Assembly (NCBI GenBank): GCA_903847405.1
Contig: CAINDP010000034.1
Location: 32,517 to 96,516, forward strand
Length of the DNA stretch: 64,000 nt
DNA from: an uncultured Myxococcales bacterium
GTDB taxonomy: Bacteria > Myxococcota_A > UBA9042 > DTJE01
Direction of reading: 5' to 3'
How positions within the stretch are numbered: the first letter of the stretch is position 1; each line of letters begins with the position of its first letter. Both the position numbers and the translations under genes were made by a program. The notes beneath the pieces are model-generated. The model saw only the letters and a program-made list of their open reading frames with translations. It did not search any database and was not told where the DNA came from. Below, one piece after another: positions 51,690-60,677 of this stretch.

Positions 51690-54310
51690 TCCGTGACGAA
51701 CACATGCCGGCGCGGGCGCTGGCGATTTCCGCCGTGGACGCCGTCGCCCTGACCTGCCTGGCCTGGCTGGCCGTCAACCCGTTGATCACCGCCGTCAGTC
51801 CCCGCCTGACCCCCGGGATCCAGGCCCTGATGCTGGGCCACGGCACCTTCGGCGTCGTCATGATGCCCCTGATCGCGGCCTTCGTGCCCCTGCGGATCTG
51901 GGCGGCCCGGGGGTTCACCCTCCAGGCAGCCTGGGGGACCACCCGGACGCTGGCCGCCATCGGGTGGCCCCTGGCCGCTTACGTGGCCGCGTCCCTGCTG
52001 TGCACGTGGCCCGAAATCGCCTGGCCCCTGGTCGTCGGGACGGCGTTCGTCGTGTTCCAGGCCCGCCGCCGGTCCCGGCCGGCCTGGCGGCGGCTGATCG
52101 ACGTCGCGATCGTCCTGCCCCTGTACGCGGTGCTGTACCAGCACACCCGCAACAGCGCCGAGTTCCTGGCGGCCCTGGCCCTGCTGGTCCTGGAACTGGA
52201 CTTCGCCGTCAAACCCCGTTGGAAACTCTGGATGGCGCCCTACCTGGTCGTGATGCTGGCGTTCATCACGGAAAACTCCAGCCGGAACGGCGAGGGGGTC
52301 AAGGTCGCGACCTACGTCCTCGGGGCGCTGGGCCTGGCGCGGCTGGCCTGGGTGCTGGGGCGCGAAATCCTGTCCCCGGCCAGGGATCCGAAGCACCTGG
52401 CCGGGATCACGGCCACCTCGTTCCTGCTGATGGCGATCTTCGCGACCATGATGGCCGGCGGCATCAACGCGCTGAAGTTTTCCCACTACCTGCCGCCAAT
52501 GGACTACCTCCACCACGCCTCGGCCGTCCTGTTCGTCGTGGCCCTGGCGGCGCACCTGGTGACGATCCGGGACCGCCTGCCCCGGGGACCGTGGACCGCC
52601 CGCCGCCTGCTTCCGCCGCTCCTGGGCGTCCTGGTCACGACCGCCTGCATCGCCGGGTTCGAGGTGCGGAACGTGGCCGATCAGGACGCCTTCGTGACGC
52701 CGATCGAGGACCTGCAGACCCTGCCCGCACGCATGGAAATCGCCCGGCCCAGCGTCCACAGCGCCCTGACCGGGATGTACCTGCCGTCCCGGGATCGCTG
52801 GTACGAACCCCGGGCCCGCAGTTGCGGCGACGGGAGCCTCTGCCACGGGGAACTGGTCGCCCAGCACGACATTTCGGCCCACGGCCGGGCGATGACCAAC
52901 GAAACGTTCAAGGCCCAACTGGCCGAGTTCATCCACCTGGAGGGCCGGGAGGCGGCGGACTACTGCCTGGCCTGCCATGCCCCCCTCGGCGTCATCCATT
53001 TCCCCGGCGACGGCTCCCGGGGGCCCGTGATCGATCCCCTGACCACGACCGAGCCCGCGTTCATCATGGGCGTGTCGTGCGTCGCCTGCCATCGGGCCGA
53101 ACCCGAACGGGACCCGTCCCGGATCGGCAACGCGTCCCTGACGATCCGCCCCCTCTGGCTGGAGCCCGACCGCTACCTGGGCGAGGAAAGCCCCGACGGG
53201 AACCGCCTGCACAACACCCTGATCATCGCCGCCAACGGCGTGCACCGACGAACGTACCGCGTTCCCAGGCCGGACTGGAACGCCATCTGCGGGGCCTGCC
53301 ACCTGGTCAAGCTGCCGTCCACCCTGGCCCACGACGGGGTCCCGCGGATCGCCGCCGACCACTTCCAGTCCTTCATGGATTCGCCCTTCGCGGCCGCGGG
53401 GGTGACCTGCGCGGACTGCCACCAGCAGCGGTTCAAGACCCGCCTGAACGCCTACAACACGGTCGATCACCACTACCTGGGCACGGGCGCCTCGCTGCCG
53501 TACGTCCCGGGCGACGTGTTCCCCACGCGGGAGTCCGTCGGCATCCTGGCCTTCCTGGGCGAAAGCCACGCCGCGGACGGCACGGTCCCCCAGGACCCGG
53601 ATCCCCAGGTGAAGGCCCGGGCCTTCCGCAAGTTGACCGACGGCTTCCTGAACGGCATCGGCGACGTGTCGCTGCAGGCGGCGACCCCCGACGAACTGCC
53701 GGTCTGCCTGGACACGCTGGCCGCGAAGGCCGGCCGGTACGTGGTGCTGGACGAGCGGGCCCCCGGCACCGACTGGAGCACCAACGGGGGCCTGGCGCAC
53801 GTGGACCTGCTGACGACGACGGTGCGGGTCGATGCGACCGCGGCCGGCGCGATCGACCTGACCGTCCGGACGGTGAACAACTGCATCGGGCACACGTTCC
53901 CGTCCGGCGGCGGGATCAAGGGCTACCTGACGGTGGAGGTCCTGGACGCCCGGGGCGCGGTCCTGGCCCGGCACGGCGGCGCGGGTCCCGACGGCCTGCC
54001 GGTGGAAGCAACCACGCTGCTGGGCACCCGAACCACGGACAAGGACGGCCAGCCGATCCGGAACCGCCGCTTCTGGAACGTGGACCGGATCGTGTACCAG
54101 CGCCTGCTGGTGCCCGGCGCGGAATCCAGCGACGCGATCCGCCTGGCGCTGCCGCAAGGCGCCGTCCCGGCCCGGGTCACGGCCGAGTGGATGTATCTGA
54201 GGCCCGAGTTCTTCCGCAACCGCGAGCGCGGCGTGGGCGATCCGGTCCCGCCCATCCGCATCGGGTATGACGAAACCGACGTTCCGCGCCAGGAGGCCCC
54301 TTCGCGATAG
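51686..54310 (+). CDS. Membrane-anchored multiheme cytochrome c, P4
   Basis: 874 residues, the longest of the family. About nine helices (residues 12-330), with GHGTFGVVMM (His52) and DYLHHASAVLFVVALAAH (His275, His276, His290) as possible haem b ligands. CGDGSLCH (380-387) is the CX5CH site; CLACH, CVACH, CGACH and CADCH follow. The C-terminal domain has HTFPSGGGIKGYL and ends LRPEFFRNRERGVGDPVP, nearly the same as P6 at the window edge. Co-translated with propeller 2 and followed after 13 bp by the CPA2 antiporter, suggesting redox and ion movement are linked. Confidence 0.88.
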   Translation: MIRDEHMPARALAISAVDAVALTCLAWLAVNPLITAVSPRLTPGIQALMLGHGTFGVVMMPLIAAFVPLRIWAARGFTLQAAWGTTRTLAAIGWPLAAYVAASLLCTWPEIAWPLVVGTAFVVFQARRRSRPAWRRLIDVAIVLPLYAVLYQHTRNSAEFLAALALLVLELDFAVKPRWKLWMAPYLVVMLAFITENSSRNGEGVKVATYVLGALGLARLAWVLGREILSPARDPKHLAGITATSFLLMAIFATMMAGGINALKFSHYLPPMDYLHHASAVLFVVALAAHLVTIRDRLPRGPWTARRLLPPLLGVLVTTACIAGFEVRNVADQDAFVTPIEDLQTLPARMEIARPSVHSALTGMYLPSRDRWYEPRARSCGDGSLCHGELVAQHDISAHGRAMTNETFKAQLAEFIHLEGREAADYCLACHAPLGVIHFPGDGSRGPVIDPLTTTEPAFIMGVSCVACHRAEPERDPSRIGNASLTIRPLWLEPDRYLGEESPDGNRLHNTLIIAANGVHRRTYRVPRPDWNAICGACHLVKLPSTLAHDGVPRIAADHFQSFMDSPFAAAGVTCADCHQQRFKTRLNAYNTVDHHYLGTGASLPYVPGDVFPTRESVGILAFLGESHAADGTVPQDPDPQVKARAFRKLTDGFLNGIGDVSLQAATPDELPVCLDTLAAKAGRYVVLDERAPGTDWSTNGGLAHVDLLTTTVRVDATAAGAIDLTVRTVNNCIGHTFPSGGGIKGYLTVEVLDARGAVLARHGGAGPDGLPVEATTLLGTRTTDKDGQPIRNRRFWNVDRIVYQRLLVPGAESSDAIRLALPQGAVPARVTAEWMYLRPEFFRNRERGVGDPVPPIRIGYDETDVPRQEAPSR

Positions 54311-54323
54311 GAGTTCACCGTCG

Positions 54324-55568
54324 ATGCTGACGACGCACCTGCTGCTGGCCCTTGCCACGATTCTCGTGATGTCGCTGGTCTTCGGCATGCTCTTCCGGAA
54401 GATCGGCCAACCTCCCGTCATCGGGGACATCGTGGCCGGGATCGTGCTGGGTCCTTCGGTCCTGATGGCGCTGTGGCCCGATGTCGGCGACTTCCTGTTG
54501 CCCGCGGCGGTCGGCCCGGACCTGGGGGCCGTCACCCACCTCGGCGTGATCCTCTTCATGTTCCTCGTCGGGCTGGAATTCAACTCGGAAGCGCTGCGCA
54601 GCCGCGCACGGACGATCATCGCCGTTTCGACGGCGGGCATCGTGGCGCCCTTCGCCCTGGGCGCATTGCTGGCCGTCGGGCTGTACGCCAGCGTCGCCCC
54701 GAAAGACGTCCCCCTGCCCATCTTCGCGATGTTCCTGGGCGTCGCGATGTCGGTCACGGCCTTCCCGGTCCTGGCCCGCATCCTGGCGGAACAGGGATTG
54801 ACCCGCACCTCGCTGGGCACGATGGCCCTGGCCTGCGCCGCGGTGGCGGACATGGCCGCCTGGTGCCTGCTGGCCCTGGTCCTGGGCCTGGCCAACGACG
54901 CACCCCGGGATACCCTGGTCACCTTCGGGCTGGCCGTCGCCTACACGGTCGGCATGCTGGCGATCGCACGACCGCTGGTTCACCGCTGGTCCCGGCGGGT
55001 CGGGGACGACGGCCCCAGTCCCACGGTCCTTGGGGGCGTGATCCTGCTGCTCCTGCTGTCCGCGCTGGCCACCGACCAGATCGGGATCCACCCGATCATC
55101 GGGGCGTTCCTGTTCGGGATCCTGTTCCCCAGCGAGGGCAACCTGGCGCGCCTGCTCAAGGCACGGTTCGAGACGCTGGTCACGACGCTGTTCCTGCCGG
55201 TGTTCTTCGTCCATTCCGGCATGCGGACCGACCTGGGGCTGTTGTCCGGGGGGGCCGAGTGGCTGATGTGCGGCGCCATCGTCCTGGTGGCCTTCGCCGG
55301 GAAGTTCGGCGGCAGCTTCGTCGCGGCGCGATGGACGGGCCTGGACGACCGCCAGTCGGCGGCCCTGGGGGTCCTGATGAACAGCCGCGGCCTGGTGGAA
55401 CTGATCGTCCTGGATATCGGCCTGGAAATGGGCATCCTGTCGCCCGTGCTGTTCACGATGATGGTCGTGATGGCCCTGGTGACCACCTTCGCGACGACAC
55501 CGTTGCTGCGCCTGCTGCTCCCGGCGCGTTCGACCAGCCTCGATCGGCCCGCGCAGCCCGTGACTTGA
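54324..55568 (+). CDS. CPA2-family cation/proton antiporter
   Basis: 414 residues from the ATG at 54324; AGGAG lies 10 bases upstream. About 12-13 transmembrane helices. Family marks: FGMLFRKIGQPPVIGDIVAGIVLGPS at the N-terminus, LGVILFMFLVGLEFN, the ion-site region AVADMAAWCLLAL with its Asp, and IIGAFLFGILFPS. It resembles the KefB/NhaS-type exchangers but has no RCK/TrkA regulatory domain. It would exchange Na+ or K+ for protons across the inner membrane. It is embedded between P4 (13 bp) and P5 (79 bp). Confidence 0.92.
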   Translation: MLTTHLLLALATILVMSLVFGMLFRKIGQPPVIGDIVAGIVLGPSVLMALWPDVGDFLLPAAVGPDLGAVTHLGVILFMFLVGLEFNSEALRSRARTIIAVSTAGIVAPFALGALLAVGLYASVAPKDVPLPIFAMFLGVAMSVTAFPVLARILAEQGLTRTSLGTMALACAAVADMAAWCLLALVLGLANDAPRDTLVTFGLAVAYTVGMLAIARPLVHRWSRRVGDDGPSPTVLGGVILLLLLSALATDQIGIHPIIGAFLFGILFPSEGNLARLLKARFETLVTTLFLPVFFVHSGMRTDLGLLSGGAEWLMCGAIVLVAFAGKFGGSFVAARWTGLDDRQSAALGVLMNSRGLVELIVLDIGLEMGILSPVLFTMMVVMALVTTFATTPLLRLLLPARSTSLDRPAQPVT

Positions 55569-55593
55569 CCCCGCCCACCTCAAGTTCGATACT
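55565..55593 (+). promoter_or_regulatory. Promoter for P5
   Basis: -35 TTGACC (overlapping the antiporter stop codon), 17 bp, -10 GATACT, 54 bp before the ATG. Identical hexamers to the promoter at 49893-49921, so the two cytochrome units may be co-controlled. Confidence 0.55.
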
Positions 55594-55647
55594 TTCGCCC
55601 GCCTGGGAAGCCGGGAACCTCCCTCCAGATCGGCAGCAGGGAACGCC

Positions 55648-58083
55648 ATGGGCAACCGCAAGATGGCCAGGAGCACGCAGAGGCTGATCTCCGCGCTCTT
55701 CGGGCTGGTGTCGGTGGTCGTCTTCCTGATGTTCGGAATCATCGCGCCCGCCACGATGATCGAAAACACCGTGGACGCCCTGAACGGCGAGGGGCCCGCC
55801 CTGGTGTTCATGTTCATCGGCGCCGCGGCCTTCACCCTCAGCTTCGTGTTCCTGATCCTGCTGAACCGGCTGCGGCTGGCCATCATCCACCAGTTCGGCG
55901 GCGGCACCCAGGCCCCCGACGCCCCGGACAAGCCCGCCCGGATCTACAAGGTCGTCGGCGAACCCGGCCGGGTCGAGCGCTTCCTGCTGAAGGCGCTGAT
56001 CGGCCTGTCGGTGGTGCTGTGCATCACGGGATACGGCCAGTACTCGACGGTGACAATCGAGGACCTCTACGTCCAGCTCACGTACCTCCACACGGCGTTC
56101 GGGCTGCTGACCTTCCTGCTGCTGATGCCCTACCTGTTCGTCCTGTCGCGCCGCCACTACGGCCTGAAACTGCAACTGCTGATCACCCTGTACCCGCTGA
56201 TCTTCGTGATCATCCTGCAGAGCCCGGGTCCGTTGCTGGCCACCTTCATCGCGATGAACATCGTGATCCTGCCGCTGGGCATCTTCCTGCTGGCCCGGAA
56301 CGAAACGCCCGGCCAGCGACGCCCCGCGCTGATCGTGGCCGGCATCGCGCTGTTCGGGTTCGTGCTGGTCACCATGACCGGATCGTTCCCGGTGGTCGAT
56401 CCCATCAACCTCCGGTTTTCGTTCCGGCATCGCAACCTGCACGCCTATCTGTCGCCGATCGCGGTCCTGCTGCCGCTGTATTTCTACTGGATTTCCCGGA
56501 AGGGACGGGACCTCCCGACCATCGCGACGACGCGGCTGCTGTACGCGTGCGGCCTGCTGATCTTCGCCGGCTCCGTCGCCGGCGCGTCGATGCACTGGGT
56601 CAAGGAATTCCGCCTGGAGGATCTGCGCCAGAAATCCCAGATCCGGTCCGCCCCGCTGGTCAGCGAAACCGGGGACGATCCGGGCACGCTGCAGCCGGGC
56701 GTCCTGTCCGACGACACCTTCTGCGGGACGTGCCATCCCATCCCGATGCGCCAGTGGGCCCGCAGCATGCACGCCAATGCGGCGCGCACCGTCACGTTCC
56801 AGGCCGTCTTGACGTCGCTGGTTCAGCAGCACGGCCCCCAGATCGCGCTGGATTGCGCCGCCTGCCACGACCCCGAGGTGGCGCTGCTGAAGCGGCCGGA
56901 ACTGCTGACGGACCCCGACCACCTGGCCCGCAGCCAGGGCGTCAGTTGCCGCACCTGCCACTACATGAACCTGACGGGCGAAAAAAACGCGCAGTACGGC
57001 CTGCAGATCCCCCGCAGCGATTTCTTCCCGGGCACCCTGGAGGAGCGGCGCCTGCGGATCCTGGTGGGCGTCCAGGAGCACATCAACGACGTCACCAAGC
57101 CGATCACCCGGGACGGCAAGCAGTGCTCCGCGTGCCACTCCCTGCGGGCCACCCGGAAGGGGCACGAGATGATCCCCCTGGACAACGTCACCTCCTTCGA
57201 AAAGTCGTCCTTCGGCCCGAAGGTGCGGTGCCAGCGCTGCCACATGCCCCACATCGTGAAGGACAAGCACAGTTATTCGTGGATGGATCACTCGTTCTTC
57301 GGGATCCAGCAGGAACTGTCCCAGATCGTCATCGGGCAGACCCCCGAGATGCTGGACGAAATCCGGCTGTTCGAGGAGGACACGGGGCGGTTCCTGGCGG
57401 GCGAACTGCCGGTGCTGAACCTGATGGAAGCGACGATGGACGAAACGTTCAAGTCCTACCGCTTCACGGACTACAAGTACCGCCTGCTGTCGGTCCTGGA
57501 GTCCATCAAGGTCGCCACCTACGGCAGCCATTTCTACATGTCGATCGGCCGGGCCCAGCGGAAGGGCGACAGCCTGGACCTGGTCCTGACGACCCTGAAC
57601 ATCAACGCCGGGCACGACTTCCCGTCCAGCCTGTTCGCGAACATCAACAACGTCTGGTTCGAACTGGCCGTGACCGACGCCGCGGGCGCCGAGGTGTTCC
57701 GATCGGGGTTCGAGCAGGACGATCTGACGCACCGGCTGGGCCGCATCGAGATCGACGGGAACGGGCAGGCGATCCAGCCGCGGGACTCCCTGAAGTACGA
57801 AACGATCATCAACAAGAAGTTCCTGGAGCCCGACAAGGAGTACGAAGACGCCTGGTCGGTCCCCCTGGGCCCGGAAGTGAAGTTCCCCCTGACGCTGACC
57901 TACAAACTGCAGTACCACCGGTACAACGACGACTTCGCGAAGTCGTTTTCGACCCCCGAAAAGGCCTGGTCGTTCCCGATCCGCACGATTTCGACGGAAA
58001 CCTTCACCATCGAATCCTGCAGCCGGGAAGCGCCCGGGGACTGCACGCTGACCCCCCGCCCCGACTTCGATGAAAAGCAGTAG
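55648..58083 (+). CDS. Membrane-anchored multiheme cytochrome c, P5 (all canonical haem sites)
   Basis: 811 residues; AGGGA precedes the ATG. Two N-terminal helices, a short soluble stretch (81-110), then about seven more helices with His148 (TYLHTAFGLL), His170 and His265 (NLHAYLSPIAV). Five canonical sites: CGTCH (359-363) in the position where P1-P4 have CX5CH, then CAACH, CRTCH, CSACH and CQRCH. The C-terminal domain has HDFPSSLFANINNVWFELAV and a YHRYNDDFAKSF ending. The start SVHA/RSMHAN segment after the first haem supplies a His like SAHGRSM in P1. It is the most diverged complete member and useful as the reference for the family. Confidence 0.88.
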   Translation: MGNRKMARSTQRLISALFGLVSVVVFLMFGIIAPATMIENTVDALNGEGPALVFMFIGAAAFTLSFVFLILLNRLRLAIIHQFGGGTQAPDAPDKPARIYKVVGEPGRVERFLLKALIGLSVVLCITGYGQYSTVTIEDLYVQLTYLHTAFGLLTFLLLMPYLFVLSRRHYGLKLQLLITLYPLIFVIILQSPGPLLATFIAMNIVILPLGIFLLARNETPGQRRPALIVAGIALFGFVLVTMTGSFPVVDPINLRFSFRHRNLHAYLSPIAVLLPLYFYWISRKGRDLPTIATTRLLYACGLLIFAGSVAGASMHWVKEFRLEDLRQKSQIRSAPLVSETGDDPGTLQPGVLSDDTFCGTCHPIPMRQWARSMHANAARTVTFQAVLTSLVQQHGPQIALDCAACHDPEVALLKRPELLTDPDHLARSQGVSCRTCHYMNLTGEKNAQYGLQIPRSDFFPGTLEERRLRILVGVQEHINDVTKPITRDGKQCSACHSLRATRKGHEMIPLDNVTSFEKSSFGPKVRCQRCHMPHIVKDKHSYSWMDHSFFGIQQELSQIVIGQTPEMLDEIRLFEEDTGRFLAGELPVLNLMEATMDETFKSYRFTDYKYRLLSVLESIKVATYGSHFYMSIGRAQRKGDSLDLVLTTLNINAGHDFPSSLFANINNVWFELAVTDAAGAEVFRSGFEQDDLTHRLGRIEIDGNGQAIQPRDSLKYETIINKKFLEPDKEYEDAWSVPLGPEVKFPLTLTYKLQYHRYNDDFAKSFSTPEKAWSFPIRTISTETFTIESCSREAPGDCTLTPRPDFDEKQ

Positions 58084-58085
58084 GG

Positions 58086-58100
58086 AAATTCGGGGACAGT
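58086..58100. repeat. Possible REP-like fragment (AAATTCGGGGACAGT)
   Basis: A GGGGACAG core preceded by AAATTC in the 60-bp gap after P5. It resembles one known variant of REP-like sequences, but is a single short match. Confidence 0.35.
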
Positions 58101-58143
58101 CGTGTAGCATTGCTCGCCTTTCTGTCGCCGGGAGATGGAAGCA

Positions 58144-59157
58144 GTGGAGTCCCCGCGGATCTCGGTGATCATCGCCCACTCCCGGGACGTCGTCCGGCAC
58201 ACCCTCGATTCCCTGGCCCGCCAGACCTTCGACCACCGTGCGTTCGAGGTGTTCGTGATCGGCGGGGCCCCCGAGCACGTCACCCCCGACGCCTACGACT
58301 TCGCGGTGCGCTACTTCCGCTGCGACGACATGAACCCGTCCCGGCGGCGCAACATCGGGATCCAGGCGTCGAAGGCCGAAATCATCGCCTTCATCGACGA
58401 CGACGCGACGGCTGATGACGACTGGCTGAAAAACGCCATGCGGCTGTTCGACGAGGATCCGTCCCTGGGCGTGATCGGCGGCCCGACCTTCCTGCCCCCG
58501 GGGGCGGGCCTGGGCGAGCACCTGACCTACAAGATCGGCCACGCGGGCTTCTTCGGGAACGGGCACGAAAACCTGAAGGCGGATTCCGACGTCCTGAAGA
58601 AGGTGGTCGGGTACATCACGTCCTGCAACATGCTGGTCAACCGGGCCCGCCTGTCCGTGGACAACCATTTCGAAAGCCAGATCGGCTACGGCGGTGAAGA
58701 CACGCTGTTCATCTACCGGGCCGCGCACCTGCTGGGATGCCGGGTCCTGTACAGCATGTCGGTGATCGTATACCACTCGCGCAAGGCGTTCGGATTCCGC
58801 TACCTGGCGACCCGCTTCCGGTACCGGGTGAACAACGGGATGATGCTGTGGGCCCGTCCCGGCATCTACCTGGGCAACAAGCGCTTTTCCGCGGGGCTGG
58901 CCGTGGGCGGCACCCTGGTGGCAGGGGCGCTGATCCGGCCCATCCTGCTGCCGTTGATGATCGTGCTGCACCAGTTCATCTCGCTGGGCTTCGCACTGAA
59001 CTATCTGAAGGAAGACTACCGGCTTACGCTGCTGTTCCCGCCGGCGCTGCTGATCCAGCACATGGTCTACTTTTGCGGCATCGTGGTCGGATTCGTATCC
59101 TTGATCCACCCGGCCCAGCGGGCGCGGGTGCGGCAAATCCGGGCGAATTTGAAATGA
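58144..59157 (+). CDS. GT2-family glycosyltransferase with C-terminal membrane helices
   Basis: 337 residues from the GTG at 58144, which lies 9 bases after GGGAG; an ATG at 58135 directly abuts that site and is less likely. GT-A fold: SVIIAHSRDVVRHTLDSLARQ, then RRRNIGIQASKAEIIAFIDDD with the DxD, GGPTFLPPGAG and YGGEDTLFIYRAA (acceptor/base region). Two or three C-terminal helices (residues ~245-325) anchor it. It would transfer a sugar to a lipid or lipid-linked acceptor on the cytoplasmic face. Its stop overlaps the next radical SAM start (ATGA). Confidence 0.9.
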   Translation: MESPRISVIIAHSRDVVRHTLDSLARQTFDHRAFEVFVIGGAPEHVTPDAYDFAVRYFRCDDMNPSRRRNIGIQASKAEIIAFIDDDATADDDWLKNAMRLFDEDPSLGVIGGPTFLPPGAGLGEHLTYKIGHAGFFGNGHENLKADSDVLKKVVGYITSCNMLVNRARLSVDNHFESQIGYGGEDTLFIYRAAHLLGCRVLYSMSVIVYHSRKAFGFRYLATRFRYRVNNGMMLWARPGIYLGNKRFSAGLAVGGTLVAGALIRPILLPLMIVLHQFISLGFALNYLKEDYRLTLLFPPALLIQHMVYFCGIVVGFVSLIHPAQRARVRQIRANLK

Positions 59158-60575
59158 ACGTGCTGTTCGCCATCCCCCCCTGGAGCTTCCCGGAAATCTA
59201 CCCCGCGTCCATGAGCCGCGCCGGCGGCCCCCTGGGCGATCGCTTCGGGACCATCACGGGCGCCACCGAACCCCTGGGCATGCTGTACATGGCGGCGGTG
59301 CTGCGCCGCGGCGGCTTCCGGCCCGCGGTCCAGGACGGGTTCAACATGCAGCCCGCGGACTGGCTGAACGGGATCATCGACGCGCACCCCGACGTGCTGG
59401 CCCTGACCCTGTCGGCGTTCTCGTGGGGCAAGGTGCAGCCGTTGATCCCCCGGATCCGGGAGGCCCTGCCCGACCTGACGATCGTCCTGGGCGGCCCCTA
59501 CCCGACCGCGGTGGGCCCGAAGGCGCTGGAATCGATGCCCCAGGCCGATTTCGTCGTGCAGGGACCCGGCGAGACCGCGATGCTGGCCCTGTGCCAGCGG
59601 CTGGCGGCCGGCACCGACGTGTCGGGCATCCCCGGCCTGTGCTGGCGCCACGAAGGCGGGATCGGCTGCACCCCCAAGGGCCCCGTCCCCGTGCTGGACG
59701 ACCTGCCCTTCCCGGCCCGCGACCTGGTGGACATGTCGAAGTACCGCCCCTCGGTGGGCTTCTACAACCGCCTGCCCAGCGCCTCGGTCATCACGACCCG
59801 GGGGTGCCCGCGCAACTGCAGTTTCTGCGTGTCCGACTCGCGCATCGCCTACCGCAGCGTCCCCAGCGTGCTGGCGGAAATCGAGGAGTGCGCGGTCCGG
59901 TACGGCGTGCGGCACATCGTGTTCTGGGACGAGGACATCGCGATCCGGCGGGACCGCTTGCTGGAACTGTGCGAAGGCCTGGCCCGGGCGAAACACAAGG
60001 TCACCTGGTGCGCCAGCATGACCATCGACGAGGTGCGGCCGGACGTCCTGAAGGCGATGAAGCGGGCCGGCTGCTGGAAGATCCTGTTCGGCCTGGAGTC
60101 GGGCGTTCCGAAGAACCTGGCGACGTGCAACAAGAACCTGGACCCGGCGATGGTCCGCAGCCAGTTGGCGCTGGTCCGCGCCGCGGGCATCGAGTCCTTC
60201 GCGACCTTCATGTTCGGCATCCCCGGGGAAACGCGGGCCGAGGCCGAGGAAACGATCCGGTTCGCAACCAGCCTGCCGCTGGACTACGCGCTGTTCCTGA
60301 ACTTCACGCCGTTCCCCGGGACCGGCTTCTACGACCACATCGAGGACCACGGGACCTTCCAGGGCGTCTGGTCCACCCAGGCGATTTCCTTCGTCCCGCA
60401 CTCGATGACCCTGGACGACCTGAAGGAACTGCGGGTGCTGGCGTACCGGCGCTTCTACCTGCGCCCGTCGTACATCCTGCGCCGCGCCCTGACGATGCGG
60501 AGCCCCGAGGACGTCCTGCGCAACCTGAAGGGACTGGCCGCCACGCTGGGCATGAAGACCGAGGGGATCATCTAG
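59154..60575 (+). CDS. B12-binding-domain radical SAM protein
   Basis: 473 residues. B12-type N-domain: VLFAIPPWSFPEIYPASMS, GTITGATEPLGMLYMAAVLRR, LTLSAFSWGKV, IVLGGPYPTAVGP and FVVQGPGE. Radical SAM Cys218-x3-Cys222-x2-Cys225 (CPRNCSFC), then FWDEDIAI, ILFGLESG, MFGIPGETRAEAEETI and a FYLRPSYILRRAL end like the protein at 42827. Co-translated with the GT2 gene, which suggests both act on one glycosylated product. Substrate unknown. Confidence 0.9.
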   Translation: MNVLFAIPPWSFPEIYPASMSRAGGPLGDRFGTITGATEPLGMLYMAAVLRRGGFRPAVQDGFNMQPADWLNGIIDAHPDVLALTLSAFSWGKVQPLIPRIREALPDLTIVLGGPYPTAVGPKALESMPQADFVVQGPGETAMLALCQRLAAGTDVSGIPGLCWRHEGGIGCTPKGPVPVLDDLPFPARDLVDMSKYRPSVGFYNRLPSASVITTRGCPRNCSFCVSDSRIAYRSVPSVLAEIEECAVRYGVRHIVFWDEDIAIRRDRLLELCEGLARAKHKVTWCASMTIDEVRPDVLKAMKRAGCWKILFGLESGVPKNLATCNKNLDPAMVRSQLALVRAAGIESFATFMFGIPGETRAEAEETIRFATSLPLDYALFLNFTPFPGTGFYDHIEDHGTFQGVWSTQAISFVPHSMTLDDLKELRVLAYRRFYLRPSYILRRALTMRSPEDVLRNLKGLAATLGMKTEGII

Positions 60576-60677
60576 GCGTCCCACCCGCCTGCCCGCGCTT
60601 CGTTGAACTTCTGGCATCGATGACGGACAATGCCGCGACCGTCGCGCCCCGTGAACTCCAGCGGTGACCGGTAGGCC

